A stretch of DNA of 64,000 nt. Origin: Dehalococcoidia bacterium (lineage in GTDB: Bacteria; Chloroflexota; Dehalococcoidia; Lucifugimonadales; UBA3495). The DNA is taken from assembly GCA_003523055.1 (NCBI GenBank), contig DPHC01000014.1, positions 87,075-151,074 of the forward strand, in the 5' to 3' direction. Each line of letters opens with the position of its first letter. Position 1 is the first letter of the stretch. Both the position numbers and the translations under genes were made by a program. The notes beneath the pieces were generated by a model that saw nothing but the letters and a program-made list of their open reading frames with translations, ran no database searches and was not told the origin of the DNA. Positions 36,753 through 46,383 of the stretch are shown piece by piece.

Positions 36753-37651
36753 TGAATACATCGGGAAATATGCTACCAGATAAATCGTCCAATATGTTTT
36801 TGGGTATGGATTATTCACATTTGGAAACAATTGTTCCAGATTGTGTAATAGTTCCAATTCCATATGACAGCACAGTTTCTTTTAACACGGGATCCAGACA
36901 TTCTCCTAAAGCAATTATCCAAGCATCAATTGAATTAGAAGATTATGATTGGGAAACTGGAGTTAATTTTGCTGACTATGTTATTTGGACTACCGCACCT
37001 ATTGACGCTGATATGAGGGGCCCAGAGTACATGCTGTCCAAAATAAAAACAGTTATCAATGACTTAATTTCTCAAAATTGTTTAATTGGTCTTATCGGAG
37101 GTGAACACTCTATTAGTGTTGGAGGAGCTCAAGCTTTTTCAGAAAACTTTGATGATTTTTCAGTTCTGTATCTTGATGCTCATGCTGATCTGAGAGACGA
37201 ATACATGGGAACCAAATGGGGGCATGCCTCAGGAGCTAGGAGGATCTGTGAATTTTCAGATTTAGTAATTGCAGGAATTCGGAGTATTTCTTTAGATGAA
37301 TTGGAATTTGCTAGAATGACTGGCATACCTATGTTGTTTTGGGATCGTAATGTAAATTTAGAAAATTTTGTTGCTGAGATTCTGGGCAAATTGAACACCA
37401 ACGTATATTTGAGTTTAGACTTAGATGTATTGGATCCTTCTGTTACTGGTACTGTTGGTAATCCAGAACCTGGTGGAATGACTTGGATGGATATAGTCTT
37501 TATACTTGGTGAAATTTCCAAATATAGGAATATCGTTGGGTTTGATTTGTCTGAATTGATTCCAGATGGCAATAATACCTCCGGAATATATGCCGCATCT
37601 AAATTAATTTACAAAATAATGGGAAATTCCATCGCTAAAAAATCTACTTGA
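36752..37651 (+). CDS. speB: Agmatinase / ureohydrolase
   Basis: Manganese-dependent ureohydrolase of 299 residues, started from GTG at 36752, which overlaps the speD stop. Metal ligands are in GGEHS, LDAHADLRD and SLDLDVLDP, and GHASG is between them. The family includes agmatinase and aminopropylagmatine ureohydrolase. Tight coupling to speD makes the second plausible, as in the Thermus polyamine route, but substrate cannot be told from the sequence. No arginine decarboxylase is nearby. Confidence 0.9.
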   Translation: MNTSGNMLPDKSSNMFLGMDYSHLETIVPDCVIVPIPYDSTVSFNTGSRHSPKAIIQASIELEDYDWETGVNFADYVIWTTAPIDADMRGPEYMLSKIKTVINDLISQNCLIGLIGGEHSISVGGAQAFSENFDDFSVLYLDAHADLRDEYMGTKWGHASGARRICEFSDLVIAGIRSISLDELEFARMTGIPMLFWDRNVNLENFVAEILGKLNTNVYLSLDLDVLDPSVTGTVGNPEPGGMTWMDIVFILGEISKYRNIVGFDLSELIPDGNNTSGIYAASKLIYKIMGNSIAKKST

Positions 37652-37745
37652 CCATTATTTTTCAACCCAAACAGCATGTTTCTGGTTATAATACAATAAG
37701 TAAAGAATTTAATTGAAGCGTAAGTAATTTGAGGAAAGGTTCTTC

Positions 37746-38933
37746 ATGGAAAATATAATATACTTAGATCATGCGGGAACGACAGGCGTATCTGATGTAG
37801 TTCTGCAACGGATGCTTCCGTATTTTTCTGATAAATTTGGAAACGCGTCCAGTGTTCATAACATTGGGCAAGAAGCCAAATTTGCTTTGGACGATTCAAG
37901 AGATTTGGTATCTGGAATTTTGAACTCTAGAGTGGGCGATATTGTTTTTACAAGCGGCGGTACGGAATCAGACAATACTGCCATTATAGGTGCAGCTTTA
38001 GCATTGAGAGATACCGGCAATCATATAATTACTTCATCCGTGGAACATCACGCGGTTTTGCATGCTTGTGAATATTTGGAAAATTTAGGATTTGAAATCA
38101 CTTATCTGCCAGTTGATAAAAATGGAGCCATTGATTTGGCACAACTTGAAAAAGCTATCACAAACCAAACTATTCTGGTGAGCATAATGTATGCGAATAA
38201 TGAAATAGGAACTATTAATCCTATACCAGAGATTTCAAAAATTGTTAAAACAAAAGCCAAGAATTTTAAACGAACTATAGTGATGCATACTGACGCGGTT
38301 CAGGCAGCAGGGTTTTTGTCACTAGACACAGGAATTTTAGGAGTTGATATGCTGAGCCTTTCTGGCCATAAATTTTATGGACCTAAAGGAGTAGGCCTAT
38401 TGTTTGTAAAGCGAGGAACTCCATTTCTACCAATGATGTTTGGAGGAAGTCAAGAAAGAGAGCGCCGACCAGGTACTGAAAATGTAGCCGGAATAGTAGG
38501 ATTTAGTACTGCTTTACAAATAGCGGAATTTGATAGATCGCGAGTATCACAATCATGCCAAATATTGCGAGACTTCTTAATTGACGGTATTTCCAAACAA
38601 ATTAGCGATGCAGTATTGAATGGCTCAGTGGCAAATCGAATGGCTAATAATGTTAATTTTTCATTTCAAGGAGTAGAAGGTGAATCGATACTGTTGGGTT
38701 TGGATATGGCAGGTATCTGTGCATCAAGCGGAAGCGCATGTAGCTCGGGATCTTTAGAACCGTCACATGTGTTATTAGCACTAGGACAAAGCTCAGAATT
38801 GGCTAGAGGTAGTTTGAGAGTTACACTTGGTAAAGACAATACAAAAAAACAAATTGAATATGTGCTAGGAGTGTTGATAAAATTGGTTTCTGAATTACGT
38901 GGAATGCCTACTCTTTCACCTACTGCGTTATGA
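37746..38933 (+). CDS. Cysteine desulfurase (NifS/IscS family)
   Basis: PLP enzyme removing sulfur from cysteine for iron-sulfur clusters or thionucleosides. The 395-residue protein opens YLDHAGTTGVSD, has VEHHAVLHAC, the PLP lysine in LSGHKFYGPKG, and the active cysteine in ASSGSACSSGSLEPSH. No IscU, SufE or regulator gene is adjacent, so the subgroup is left open. Such enzymes can also mobilise selenium from selenocysteine, which might matter here, but this is not indicated by the sequence. A TATAAT lies at 37687-37692 upstream. Confidence 0.94.
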   Translation: MENIIYLDHAGTTGVSDVVLQRMLPYFSDKFGNASSVHNIGQEAKFALDDSRDLVSGILNSRVGDIVFTSGGTESDNTAIIGAALALRDTGNHIITSSVEHHAVLHACEYLENLGFEITYLPVDKNGAIDLAQLEKAITNQTILVSIMYANNEIGTINPIPEISKIVKTKAKNFKRTIVMHTDAVQAAGFLSLDTGILGVDMLSLSGHKFYGPKGVGLLFVKRGTPFLPMMFGGSQERERRPGTENVAGIVGFSTALQIAEFDRSRVSQSCQILRDFLIDGISKQISDAVLNGSVANRMANNVNFSFQGVEGESILLGLDMAGICASSGSACSSGSLEPSHVLLALGQSSELARGSLRVTLGKDNTKKQIEYVLGVLIKLVSELRGMPTLSPTAL

Positions 38934-38946
38934 TACGGAAAATAAA

Positions 38947-39507
38947 ATGAAAAGAAATAAACGAATATTATTACTGATAATGATGGCTGTTTTAATGGCA
39001 ATGAGTGTTGTGAATTGCACCACAGAATCTTCAAAACTAGGAAGGTTTTACAAAGGAAAAGTACTACATATTAGTGTTGTGGAGATAGAAAGGATGGCAG
39101 TAATTTCCTTTTCTACTATTGATCTTGAAGGGCTTCAACGGAATTTTCAAATAAAACCTGAAGATGATAATAACCAAATCGTTGGGTTAAGAATTAAAGT
39201 AGAAAATCACACGGCATCCACCGCTATTGTTAACATAGATAATAGTGCAGTAGTTTTAAATGACTTTTTCTCTAATGACTATATTCCAGTTGATATTTAC
39301 AAAAACATGATTCCCGAACCAAGTGTAGAGGGAAGTGTATCTGTTACACCTTTATGGAATAATATCAGAAAAGATGGTAGCTTTGAGTCCTTTGCCTTAC
39401 CCAAAGATACTGGAATTGACGGTTGGATGTTCTTTGAAGTACCTATTGATACTACATTCAAAGAATTCAAATGGAGAGCTGGAGACTCTTTAGGAATTGT
39501 ATTTTAA
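38947..39507 (+). CDS. Hypothetical lipoprotein
   Basis: An unrecognised 186-residue protein. The chosen ATG at 38947 gives a positively charged start, a hydrophobic stretch and the lipobox-like VVNC, so it is probably a membrane-anchored lipoprotein. The mature part looks beta-rich, with the segment VGLRIKVENHTAS recalling DUF4352-like immunoglobulin folds, though this is weak. It starts 13 nt after the desulfurase and ends overlapping a convergent M20 gene by 4 nt. Confidence 0.65.
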   Translation: MKRNKRILLLIMMAVLMAMSVVNCTTESSKLGRFYKGKVLHISVVEIERMAVISFSTIDLEGLQRNFQIKPEDDNNQIVGLRIKVENHTASTAIVNIDNSAVVLNDFFSNDYIPVDIYKNMIPEPSVEGSVSVTPLWNNIRKDGSFESFALPKDTGIDGWMFFEVPIDTTFKEFKWRAGDSLGIVF

Positions 39508-40829
39508 TTTTCCACGTTACTTGAATAGTGATTAAACCTTCCTCGTTGAAAACTTATGTATTCTTTCTTGCTCATTTTAGGAGAGAATTTGTTAATGACT
39601 CTTTTAGCCAAAGCACTATTGTTAGCGAGTAGATCAATGATCACCATACACATTATTTTTGCAGGATTTACGATTGCAGTATCATAGTTGGTTATGAGGT
39701 AGTTTTTACTGTGCCCCGTACCAGTGGCTCCAGTGCAATAGGGATGACAAGTTGGTAACAAGTAGCTTAAATCACCCATGTCAGTAGATCCTCCAGAATT
39801 GACTGCATTGGATATGTTTAATACTTTGCCTTGACCTAGAAGTTGAGTCGCGTTGTTTGAAAATATGTTTTGTAATTCCCCATCATTTGACATTGGCAAA
39901 TATCCAGGAACTGTTGTTATGTTTAATTTGCTTCCCATAGCAAGTGCACCGGCTCTAAAACAACGGTCAATTATCTTGGAATTTTCTTCAATGGAAGATA
40001 AGTTAGCTCCTCGTAATCTCCATTCTAATCCGATAGCGTTCGTTTGCTGATTCTCATTAATCTGTGTGTCGCTAATTATCCCATGCGTTCTAACTACGTC
40101 ATCATTCTTGAATAGCTCTCGATTATACTGGATTGCATTCATAGAAAACACAGCGGAACTTAAAGCTGTATTATATTCCGTTGATCTGGACGTTTGAAAT
40201 TGGACATATTTTGAAATATGCCCTGTGCTAGATCCGCCAAGAGCGAATTCATGAGGCCCAGATCCTGATGCCGTGTGGCACATGAAGGCAATGTCTATGT
40301 CGTCAAACTCACCTAATTTGATAAGTTCTTGCTTACCACCAAGGAATTCTATTAACCCAGCCTCTTTCATTTTGAGTCGTTCTGGAATATCTATAAATTC
40401 TTCTGCTGGCACAGCAAACGGGGAAATACTTCCATGTAAATTACGTAATATTTCCGAATGGTTTAACCCGAACAATACTCCTATCATCATACCAATTTGG
40501 CAGTTGTGTCCGCATGCATGCGCAGCGTGAGTAATGCTATTACTATTAGGATGTTCAGATACTACTAAAGAATCTAGCTCTCCTAAAACGCCTATGTTGG
40601 GACCCGGATGCAATCCGGATAATTTACCCTTGATGCCTGTCACCGCTAAGTTATTTTTATAAGGTATGTCCATTTTGGCAAAATATGATCTAACTAAACT
40701 AGAGGTGGTATGTTCTTTGAATCCAATTTCAGGGTTATCCAATACAGCGGTAGCTATGTCAAAAAGTTCAGCTTTTTTAGATTCAATTTGCTGGCAGGCT
40801 AGGGATTTAAGGGTCGATACATCAGTCAT
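39504..40829 (-). CDS. M20-family amidohydrolase, altered copy
   Basis: A 441-residue zinc hydrolase of the amidohydrolase/aminoacylase (M20D-like) group. The metal-site segments GELDSL, HACGHNCQIGM, PAEEF and GTGHS are retained. The lid-domain segment that in its neighbour reads GRGAHAGGSPH is here replaced by residues 213-220 TSRSTEYN, so the conserved histidine is missing. The adjacent 40831-42156 gene is a paralogue of the same length, clearly a tandem duplication. Altered specificity or loss of hydrolysis is inference. Confidence 0.85.
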   Translation of the reverse strand: MTDVSTLKSLACQQIESKKAELFDIATAVLDNPEIGFKEHTTSSLVRSYFAKMDIPYKNNLAVTGIKGKLSGLHPGPNIGVLGELDSLVVSEHPNSNSITHAAHACGHNCQIGMMIGVLFGLNHSEILRNLHGSISPFAVPAEEFIDIPERLKMKEAGLIEFLGGKQELIKLGEFDDIDIAFMCHTASGSGPHEFALGGSSTGHISKYVQFQTSRSTEYNTALSSAVFSMNAIQYNRELFKNDDVVRTHGIISDTQINENQQTNAIGLEWRLRGANLSSIEENSKIIDRCFRAGALAMGSKLNITTVPGYLPMSNDGELQNIFSNNATQLLGQGKVLNISNAVNSGGSTDMGDLSYLLPTCHPYCTGATGTGHSKNYLITNYDTAIVNPAKIMCMVIIDLLANNSALAKRVINKFSPKMSKKEYISFQRGRFNHYSSNVEN

Positions 40830-40830
40830 T

Positions 40831-42156
40831 TCAATCTTTGTAAGTTTCGTTGCTGTTTAGGCTCCTCATAAAAGACAGATATTCAGCAATTTTCATAGCA
40901 GGTCTGTGTTTTGCTATAACTTGGTTGGCTAGATTTGCGTTGTCTGACAAAAGATCAATTATAGTAGCAGATAAAGATTTAGCAGCCGTTAAAACTGCTA
41001 GCTGGTAGTCTTCAATAACATAATTTGCTCCGTGCCCTATCCCGGTTGCTCCTCCTACATAGGGGTGTATTATCGGCATTATTTGACTTACATCTCCCAT
41101 ATCAGTAGATCCAGTACCGTGATATCGATTGCCAACATTGGATTCCCCTACCAAAGAGTTTGCATTAATCTTAAAGACATCCATAAGATTAACGTCTTGG
41201 TTCAGCGGCATGTACCCGGGGATTGTTTTGATATTAACTTCGGCACCGACTGCCATTGCTCCAGCACGTAAAGCTCTATCAACTTTACGGTTAGCATCCA
41301 TGATAGCAGTCATTGTTTTTCCTCGAATAAAAGTTTCCATAGTCACTTCAGATGGTACCGCGCTAACCGCTTCTCCTCCCTTGGTTATAATTGGATGCAC
41401 CCTAATGGTGTCACTGTCTTTAAATGTTTCTCTGTTGTAATGGATAGCAGATAACGCCAGAGAGGCTGCATTCAAGGCATTGATTCCTAAGTGTGGAGAG
41501 CCACCTGCATGAGCGCCTCTTCCGATGAACGTTATTCTTTTTGCTACTGTGCCGTTATTTGTACCGCTGATGCATAGTTGTTTCTCTTCTGGAACGCTAG
41601 TAGTGTGCATCATCATAGATATATCAACGTCGTCAAACTCACCGATTCTTATGAATTCTGGTTTCCCCCCAAGAAACTCTATCTTTCCTAATGTTCTTAA
41701 TGTATCTCGATATTCGATCTCAATATATTCTTCTGCAGGGACTGCCATCAGAATCACTCTGCCGCATAGTTTGTCTTGCATTTCAGGAGTGTTTAGAGCC
41801 ATACCTGCTGCTAACATCATGCCGATTTGACAGTGGTGTCCGCATGCGTGTGCGGCACCAGTTTTGAAGTTAGCGAATGGATGATCTTTAACTATTAGAG
41901 AATCTAGTTCTCCTATCAAAGCGATAGTGGGTCCGGGTTTTTTAAATGTTATTTCTGCTCTACTTCCTGTTAACGCAAGCCCAGTTTTGAACGGTATTTC
42001 CATACTAGAAAAAGCTTCATTGACCGTTCTGCTAGTTTTATGCTCTCTAAAACCAGGTTCAGGATTGTCAAGGATCGTTGAACATATAGTTAGTATTTTT
42101 TCAGAAACTGAGTCTATAGTTTGAAAAGCGTTAGATTTTAATTCAGTTAATGGCAT
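40831..42156 (-). CDS. M20-family amidohydrolase
   Basis: A 441-residue amidohydrolase of the M20D-like type, close to aminobenzoyl-glutamate or N-acyl amino acid hydrolases. All family elements are present: GELDSL, HACGHHCQIGM (metal ligands), PAEEY, the lid histidine H216 in GRGAHAGGSP, and GIGHGANY. One nucleotide separates it from the altered copy downstream. Upstream is a 157-nt gap to the divergent glycerate kinase gene. Substrate unknown. Confidence 0.9.
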   Translation of the reverse strand: MPLTELKSNAFQTIDSVSEKILTICSTILDNPEPGFREHKTSRTVNEAFSSMEIPFKTGLALTGSRAEITFKKPGPTIALIGELDSLIVKDHPFANFKTGAAHACGHHCQIGMMLAAGMALNTPEMQDKLCGRVILMAVPAEEYIEIEYRDTLRTLGKIEFLGGKPEFIRIGEFDDVDISMMMHTTSVPEEKQLCISGTNNGTVAKRITFIGRGAHAGGSPHLGINALNAASLALSAIHYNRETFKDSDTIRVHPIITKGGEAVSAVPSEVTMETFIRGKTMTAIMDANRKVDRALRAGAMAVGAEVNIKTIPGYMPLNQDVNLMDVFKINANSLVGESNVGNRYHGTGSTDMGDVSQIMPIIHPYVGGATGIGHGANYVIEDYQLAVLTAAKSLSATIIDLLSDNANLANQVIAKHRPAMKIAEYLSFMRSLNSNETYKD

Positions 42157-42313
42157 ATACCACCTCTTCCAAGTATATAATGTGAATCGTTAGGATACGA
42201 TTTTAACACAGGAACATATTGAAACCTGATATCAATGACAGTATATTTAATGATATAACGACATTACTCTTTATTATTGTTCAGGCCTGATAAAATTGTT
42301 GTAGGAAAATTAG

Positions 42314-43462
42314 ATGCCAATTAAAATAGTTATTGCCCCACAAAATTTCAAAGGTAGTTTAACTGCTTATGATGCTGCCATAGCTATTGAAAAAGGAATT
42401 TTAGAGATATGCCCCGAAGCGAAAACAGTACTTGTCCCTATAGCAGATGGAGGTGATGGAACATTAGAGGCTCTAGTTAATGGAACCAAGGGAAAAATAT
42501 TTTCCAACACAGTCACAAATCCACTTGGTGCAGAAATAGTCGCTGAATGGGGCGTTATGGGAGATCAGAGTACGGCAGTAATTGAAATGGCTAAAGCATC
42601 AGGATTGGCTTTAATAAATTATCTACAGCGAGATCCATTATCTGCTAATACTAACGGTACTGGGCAATTAATAAAAAACGCTTTAGACAAAAAATATTCA
42701 AAAATTATTATTGGTTTAGGTGGAAGTGCGACTAATGATGGCGGCATCGGTATGGCGAGGCACTTAGGTTTTAAATTTATTGATAAAAACGGCAAAGAAA
42801 TATCCGGTGGTGGCGGAAAACTTATAGACATAAACTCTATCGATATAGCTGATGTCGATAAAAGAATTGAGAAAACACACTTTATTGGAGCCTCTGATGT
42901 TACAAATATTTTGTGTGGAGATATAGGAGCCGCAGCAATATTTGGCCCTCAAAAAGGAGCTTCAGAGCAGGACATAAGGGTCCTTGATCAAGGTTTACAT
43001 AACCTTGCACAAGTTATTTTTAGAGACTTAGGAGTTTCTGTAAAAGAATTAACTTCTGGTGGAGCTGCTGGAGGATTGGGGGCAGGAATTGTTGCATTTT
43101 TAGGAGGAGAATTAACATCTGGAATTGACTTAATCTCTGATGTACTTAATTTGGAAGAGAATATTAAAGATGCCGATTTAATTATCACTGGAGAGGGCCA
43201 GACCGATAGGTCTAGTATTTTTGATAAAGGTCCTGTTGGAATTGCACGTATGGCATCTGAATATTCAGTACCAACTGTGATATTAACCGGATCTTTGGGA
43301 AGAGGGTACAGGCAAGTTTATGCGCATAATATCGCTGCAGTTATTCCTATCTCTGATAAACCAATGCGGTTTGAAGTGAGTCTTCTAAGAACAAAGCAAT
43401 TGTTACAATCAACTGCGGAGAGAGTAATGAGATTATTACTCATTGGCCAAAAGTTTGAGTAA
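42314..43462 (+). CDS. Glycerate kinase
   Basis: Phosphorylates D-glycerate (family GarK/GlxK, probably giving 2-phosphoglycerate). The 382-residue protein starts with KIVIAPQNFKGSLTA, followed by PIADGGDGTLEAL, and has GLGGSATNDGGIGMA and ITGEGQTDRSS segments of the family. Starts from ATG after TAGGAAAATTAG. It stands alone on the plus strand, 5 nt from the convergent HEPN gene. Confidence 0.93.
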   Translation: MPIKIVIAPQNFKGSLTAYDAAIAIEKGILEICPEAKTVLVPIADGGDGTLEALVNGTKGKIFSNTVTNPLGAEIVAEWGVMGDQSTAVIEMAKASGLALINYLQRDPLSANTNGTGQLIKNALDKKYSKIIIGLGGSATNDGGIGMARHLGFKFIDKNGKEISGGGGKLIDINSIDIADVDKRIEKTHFIGASDVTNILCGDIGAAAIFGPQKGASEQDIRVLDQGLHNLAQVIFRDLGVSVKELTSGGAAGGLGAGIVAFLGGELTSGIDLISDVLNLEENIKDADLIITGEGQTDRSSIFDKGPVGIARMASEYSVPTVILTGSLGRGYRQVYAHNIAAVIPISDKPMRFEVSLLRTKQLLQSTAERVMRLLLIGQKFE

Positions 43463-43467
43463 CTGAT

Positions 43468-43872
43468 CTATCCAATCACTCTTTCTTTTACAAAACTCAC
43501 TACTAACTCACTGAGCTCTAAAGCTCTGATTGAATCTGCTTCCTCAAAAGCTTCAGATGGCGTGCCTCCGGGTAAATAACTAGGGTACCTAGTCATTTCG
43601 AAATATTTATCTAATTGTCTAGCCTCGCTTTTAATGGTGTCGAAGAACATTTCAAATAATTTTGCATCTTCACATAAATCGCTCAAAGAATGGCCCCATA
43701 CGTCTTCTGCTCCACGGAAGTACAAGTAGCCTTTTATGGATTTTTCTGCTGCTTGGTGGCACAAAAAGCAAGCAATATTATATTTGGCTCCAGTTTGGTT
43801 ATATTCCGCGTCTTCTAAGTCCTGTAAGGCCTGCTTAACCCATCTTGTACCTTCTTTATTGTTCGTCATCAT
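43468..43872 (-). CDS. HEPN-domain protein
   Basis: A 134-residue all-alpha protein with the HEPN hallmarks CHQAAEKSIKGYL and the later GHSLSDL; R53 and H61 may form the RNase-like pair of active HEPN proteins. The gene follows and overlaps by 17 nt a nucleotidyltransferase-fold gene, the order of HEPN/MNT toxin-antitoxin pairs. In those, MNT transfers AMP to HEPN. Because the MNT partner looks catalytically dead, an active toxin-antitoxin role is uncertain; other HEPN proteins have housekeeping roles. Confidence 0.8.
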   Translation of the reverse strand: MMTNNKEGTRWVKQALQDLEDAEYNQTGAKYNIACFLCHQAAEKSIKGYLYFRGAEDVWGHSLSDLCEDAKLFEMFFDTIKSEARQLDKYFEMTRYPSYLPGGTPSEAFEEADSIRALELSELVVSFVKERVIG

Positions 43873-44203
43873 ATAATATCCTACCTTCTTTACATGCTTT
43901 TATTAAAACGGGTAACTCGTGCTGCAGTACTTCGAACTCTTCCGGAGTATATACAGCAGTCTCTACTGATACGTTGGTGTTTAGGTGGTAATAGAAAAAA
44001 TCTTCTCTCCGGACATAGTTTGAATCTGTTTCTTGGATTACCACTAGATTTATAGGGCTATCTGGAGCATAAATTCCGGTTGTCATAGCTCCAGTTAATA
44101 TTACTTTTTTCACCCCTATTGTTGGAAGCAATTCTTCAATAAGTTTCAGTTCTTCTTCTAACATTTGCTTTCTGAATTCAGTGAAGCCTACTCTCATTGG
44201 CAT
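43856..44203 (-). CDS. MNT-type nucleotidyltransferase-fold protein, degenerate active site
   Basis: A 115-residue minimal nucleotidyltransferase-like protein. The usual GS...RG......SDIDL motif is represented by G38-A39-M-TTG and S49-P50-I51-N52-L53, so both catalytic aspartates are replaced by P and N. The third is also not evident in VSVETAVYTPEE. The fold is therefore recognisable but nucleotide transfer is unlikely. It overlaps the HEPN gene by 17 nt and is upstream of it. Start is ATG at 44203 after AGGAGTG. Confidence 0.75.
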   Translation of the reverse strand: MPMRVGFTEFRKQMLEEELKLIEELLPTIGVKKVILTGAMTTGIYAPDSPINLVVIQETDSNYVRREDFFYYHLNTNVSVETAVYTPEEFEVLQHELPVLIKACKEGRILYDDEQ

Positions 44204-44397
44204 AGTGCACTCCTATTGGGTTTAACTGTTTATTAATTTTGTCATATTATTTAATACATTGATTTCTGATGATACTAATGAATCTAATTACTATATAGGG
44301 TAAAAGATTGAAATGGCGATAGTTTAAATTTGGTTCTAACCCTAACATGTTTGGTATAAGCTAAACAAGGTTACTAGGCCAAGCCTCAGAAATATAA

Positions 44398-45273
44398 CTA
44401 TTGGAACTTGATTCCATCATAGAAATGTGAGGGTTTAATCGACCCGGGAGATAGTTTTGGTATTACTTGAATGTAATGTTCTATTCCCAAAATGTTCTCT
44501 TTCACTGTTTGTGGAGCATTCTTGTATGGCCAATTGGGTCCAGTTTGAGTTCTGTGGCATAAAATGCTTTTAATTTTAGTGCCTAAAGCTGATTTAATGT
44601 TTATTTGAAAGTCGATTTCTCCAACAGGTGTTCCGTGCGTCAATTGTTCGGGGCTCGGCTCGGGCATATCAATATTGTTAGCTTTAAGCATGTCGTACCA
44701 AAGTTTTCGGTACCCTAAAGGCCTAGCACAATGTAACAACTTAGAGACCTTCCAAACAGGAAGGTCTCTCCCATTCTTTGTAGCAACATACTCATTATTG
44801 CTGGATTTGTGAAAAGCTTCGGTAACGTGATTTGAGATTGATATATGGTCAGGATGGCCGTAGAGTCCGGTAGGTTCAAACGTTAAAAGTATGTGGGGTT
44901 TGAAAAATCTAATTTCTTGTACTAATTGCGATTGTACAACAGAGTGCTTGGCGTTGATGAACGCTTCGGGATGGAAATTCGCCTCCCAGCCGTCCATGCC
45001 TGAATCTTTATATTCTAAGATAGTGAGGCGATTAATCCCGAGTGCTGTACAGGAATCTCTTAGCTCTTGCCTTCTAATTTCACCTAAATTGGCTTCAGTT
45101 GCAATACCTTCTTCTCGAATTTCTCCTAACTGCCCTGAAGTAGTAGTTAATAATGCGATATCTGCCCCTTGAGACGAATATAGAGATAAAGTTCCTCCAA
45201 CAGGGAATGCCTCATCATCCGGATGGGCAAAACACGCTAGAACTCTGAAATTTTTCAAATTTATATTGTTCAT
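44398..45273 (-). CDS. PIG-L/LmbE-family deacetylase
   Basis: Zinc-dependent N-deacetylase-like protein, 291 residues from the ATG at 45273, which overlaps the stop of the upstream gene by 4 nt. The zinc motif is AHPDDEAF near the N-terminus, with later HPDHISIS. Family members act on N-acetylglucosaminyl lipids, bacillithiol or mycothiol precursors, or small metabolites; the substrate here is unknown. It is third in a minus-strand run after two PLP racemase-fold genes. Confidence 0.88.
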   Translation of the reverse strand: MNNINLKNFRVLACFAHPDDEAFPVGGTLSLYSSQGADIALLTTTSGQLGEIREEGIATEANLGEIRRQELRDSCTALGINRLTILEYKDSGMDGWEANFHPEAFINAKHSVVQSQLVQEIRFFKPHILLTFEPTGLYGHPDHISISNHVTEAFHKSSNNEYVATKNGRDLPVWKVSKLLHCARPLGYRKLWYDMLKANNIDMPEPSPEQLTHGTPVGEIDFQINIKSALGTKIKSILCHRTQTGPNWPYKNAPQTVKENILGIEHYIQVIPKLSPGSIKPSHFYDGIKFQ

Positions 45274-46361
45274 GATATACAACCGCGTGCAGTAATGTCC
45301 CATATGTTTTCTACTAGCCCATCTCTAACACCGATGAATTCATTCCATCTACTTACCATAGCATCTTGTTGAGACGGTAATAATATAACTTGGTCTCCAA
45401 TGCCTACATCAATTCCTTTGGTGGATATGGTTGTGCTTATAGTGTCCATGTTTACAATTTCACAACCTTTTGGAAATTGAATTATGGGAACTCCTTTTAA
45501 TATGCTAATGTGCTTCATTCCTACATTCAATATAGCAGTATTGCTATATTGAGTTTCTGTTACAGTAGCCAGGATTTTTGCAGAATAAGCGAATTCCGAC
45601 ATATAGTGATAATCAGTTTCCATCATCAAGTAACTTCCACCTTGAATTTCTGTAACGCCTGGAATAGATGCAGCTACATCATAACTCCAAGTTTCGCCAG
45701 TTGAGATTATGTCCACGTTGATGTTATTTTGTTCTATTAATTCCTTGGATTCAATTACTTTAGCTATGGTTTTGTGGGCCTCTAAAGATCTCTCTTCTAG
45801 ATCGGGTACTCCATTGATGGTTTGATGGCTCATGAGCCCTTTAAACGTGATATTAGGTAACTTCATGATGGATTTTGCTAGATTTAACGCCATTTCTGGA
45901 GTTTGGACGCCGCAACGGTTCATTCCGGTTTCGATTTCTATAATCAACCCTATGTTGACGTTTTCTTGTGAAGCTTGTTTGGAAATCTCTTCAGCATTAT
46001 TAAAATCATCTATAGCTACGTTTATTTCTGATCTTTTAGCAAGTAGATTCATTCTTTTGATTTTATTTACATCCACTATTTCGCTGGTTATCAGTATTGA
46101 TTTTATTCCACTGTCTACCATTACCTCTGCTTCAGACACTTTTGAGGCGCAAACACCTCCTACAGTGCCGCCAGTGTTAATCTGAAGATGTGCAATAGCC
46201 GGTGTTTTGTGATTTTTGGAATGAGGACGTAATTTAGAAGTTTTGTCTGAATAAAACTCTTTGATATGATTCATATTGTGTTCTAAATTTGTCAAGTCTA
46301 TTATGAGGCAAGGAGTATTGAGGTCATTAATTGATGTTCCTATTGTGGGTTTGTAATTCAT
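45270..46361 (-). CDS. PLP fold-type III enzyme, D-threonine aldolase/D-serine dehydratase-like
   Basis: A 363-residue alanine-racemase-fold protein of the DSD1/D-threonine aldolase family, which cleave or dehydrate D-3-hydroxyamino acids. The PLP lysine is K49 in LRPHSKNHKT, and the DLNTPCLIIDL opening and later GMNRCG are conserved. The C-terminal metal motif of the family, HCD after a proline pair, here reads QQD in LLPSQQDAMV, so a metal ligand may be missing. Overlaps the deacetylase gene by 4 nt. Confidence 0.85.
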   Translation of the reverse strand: MNYKPTIGTSINDLNTPCLIIDLTNLEHNMNHIKEFYSDKTSKLRPHSKNHKTPAIAHLQINTGGTVGGVCASKVSEAEVMVDSGIKSILITSEIVDVNKIKRMNLLAKRSEINVAIDDFNNAEEISKQASQENVNIGLIIEIETGMNRCGVQTPEMALNLAKSIMKLPNITFKGLMSHQTINGVPDLEERSLEAHKTIAKVIESKELIEQNNINVDIISTGETWSYDVAASIPGVTEIQGGSYLMMETDYHYMSEFAYSAKILATVTETQYSNTAILNVGMKHISILKGVPIIQFPKGCEIVNMDTISTTISTKGIDVGIGDQVILLPSQQDAMVSRWNEFIGVRDGLVENIWDITARGCIS

Positions 46362-46383
46362 ACTGACTCTCTATTTAAAATTA

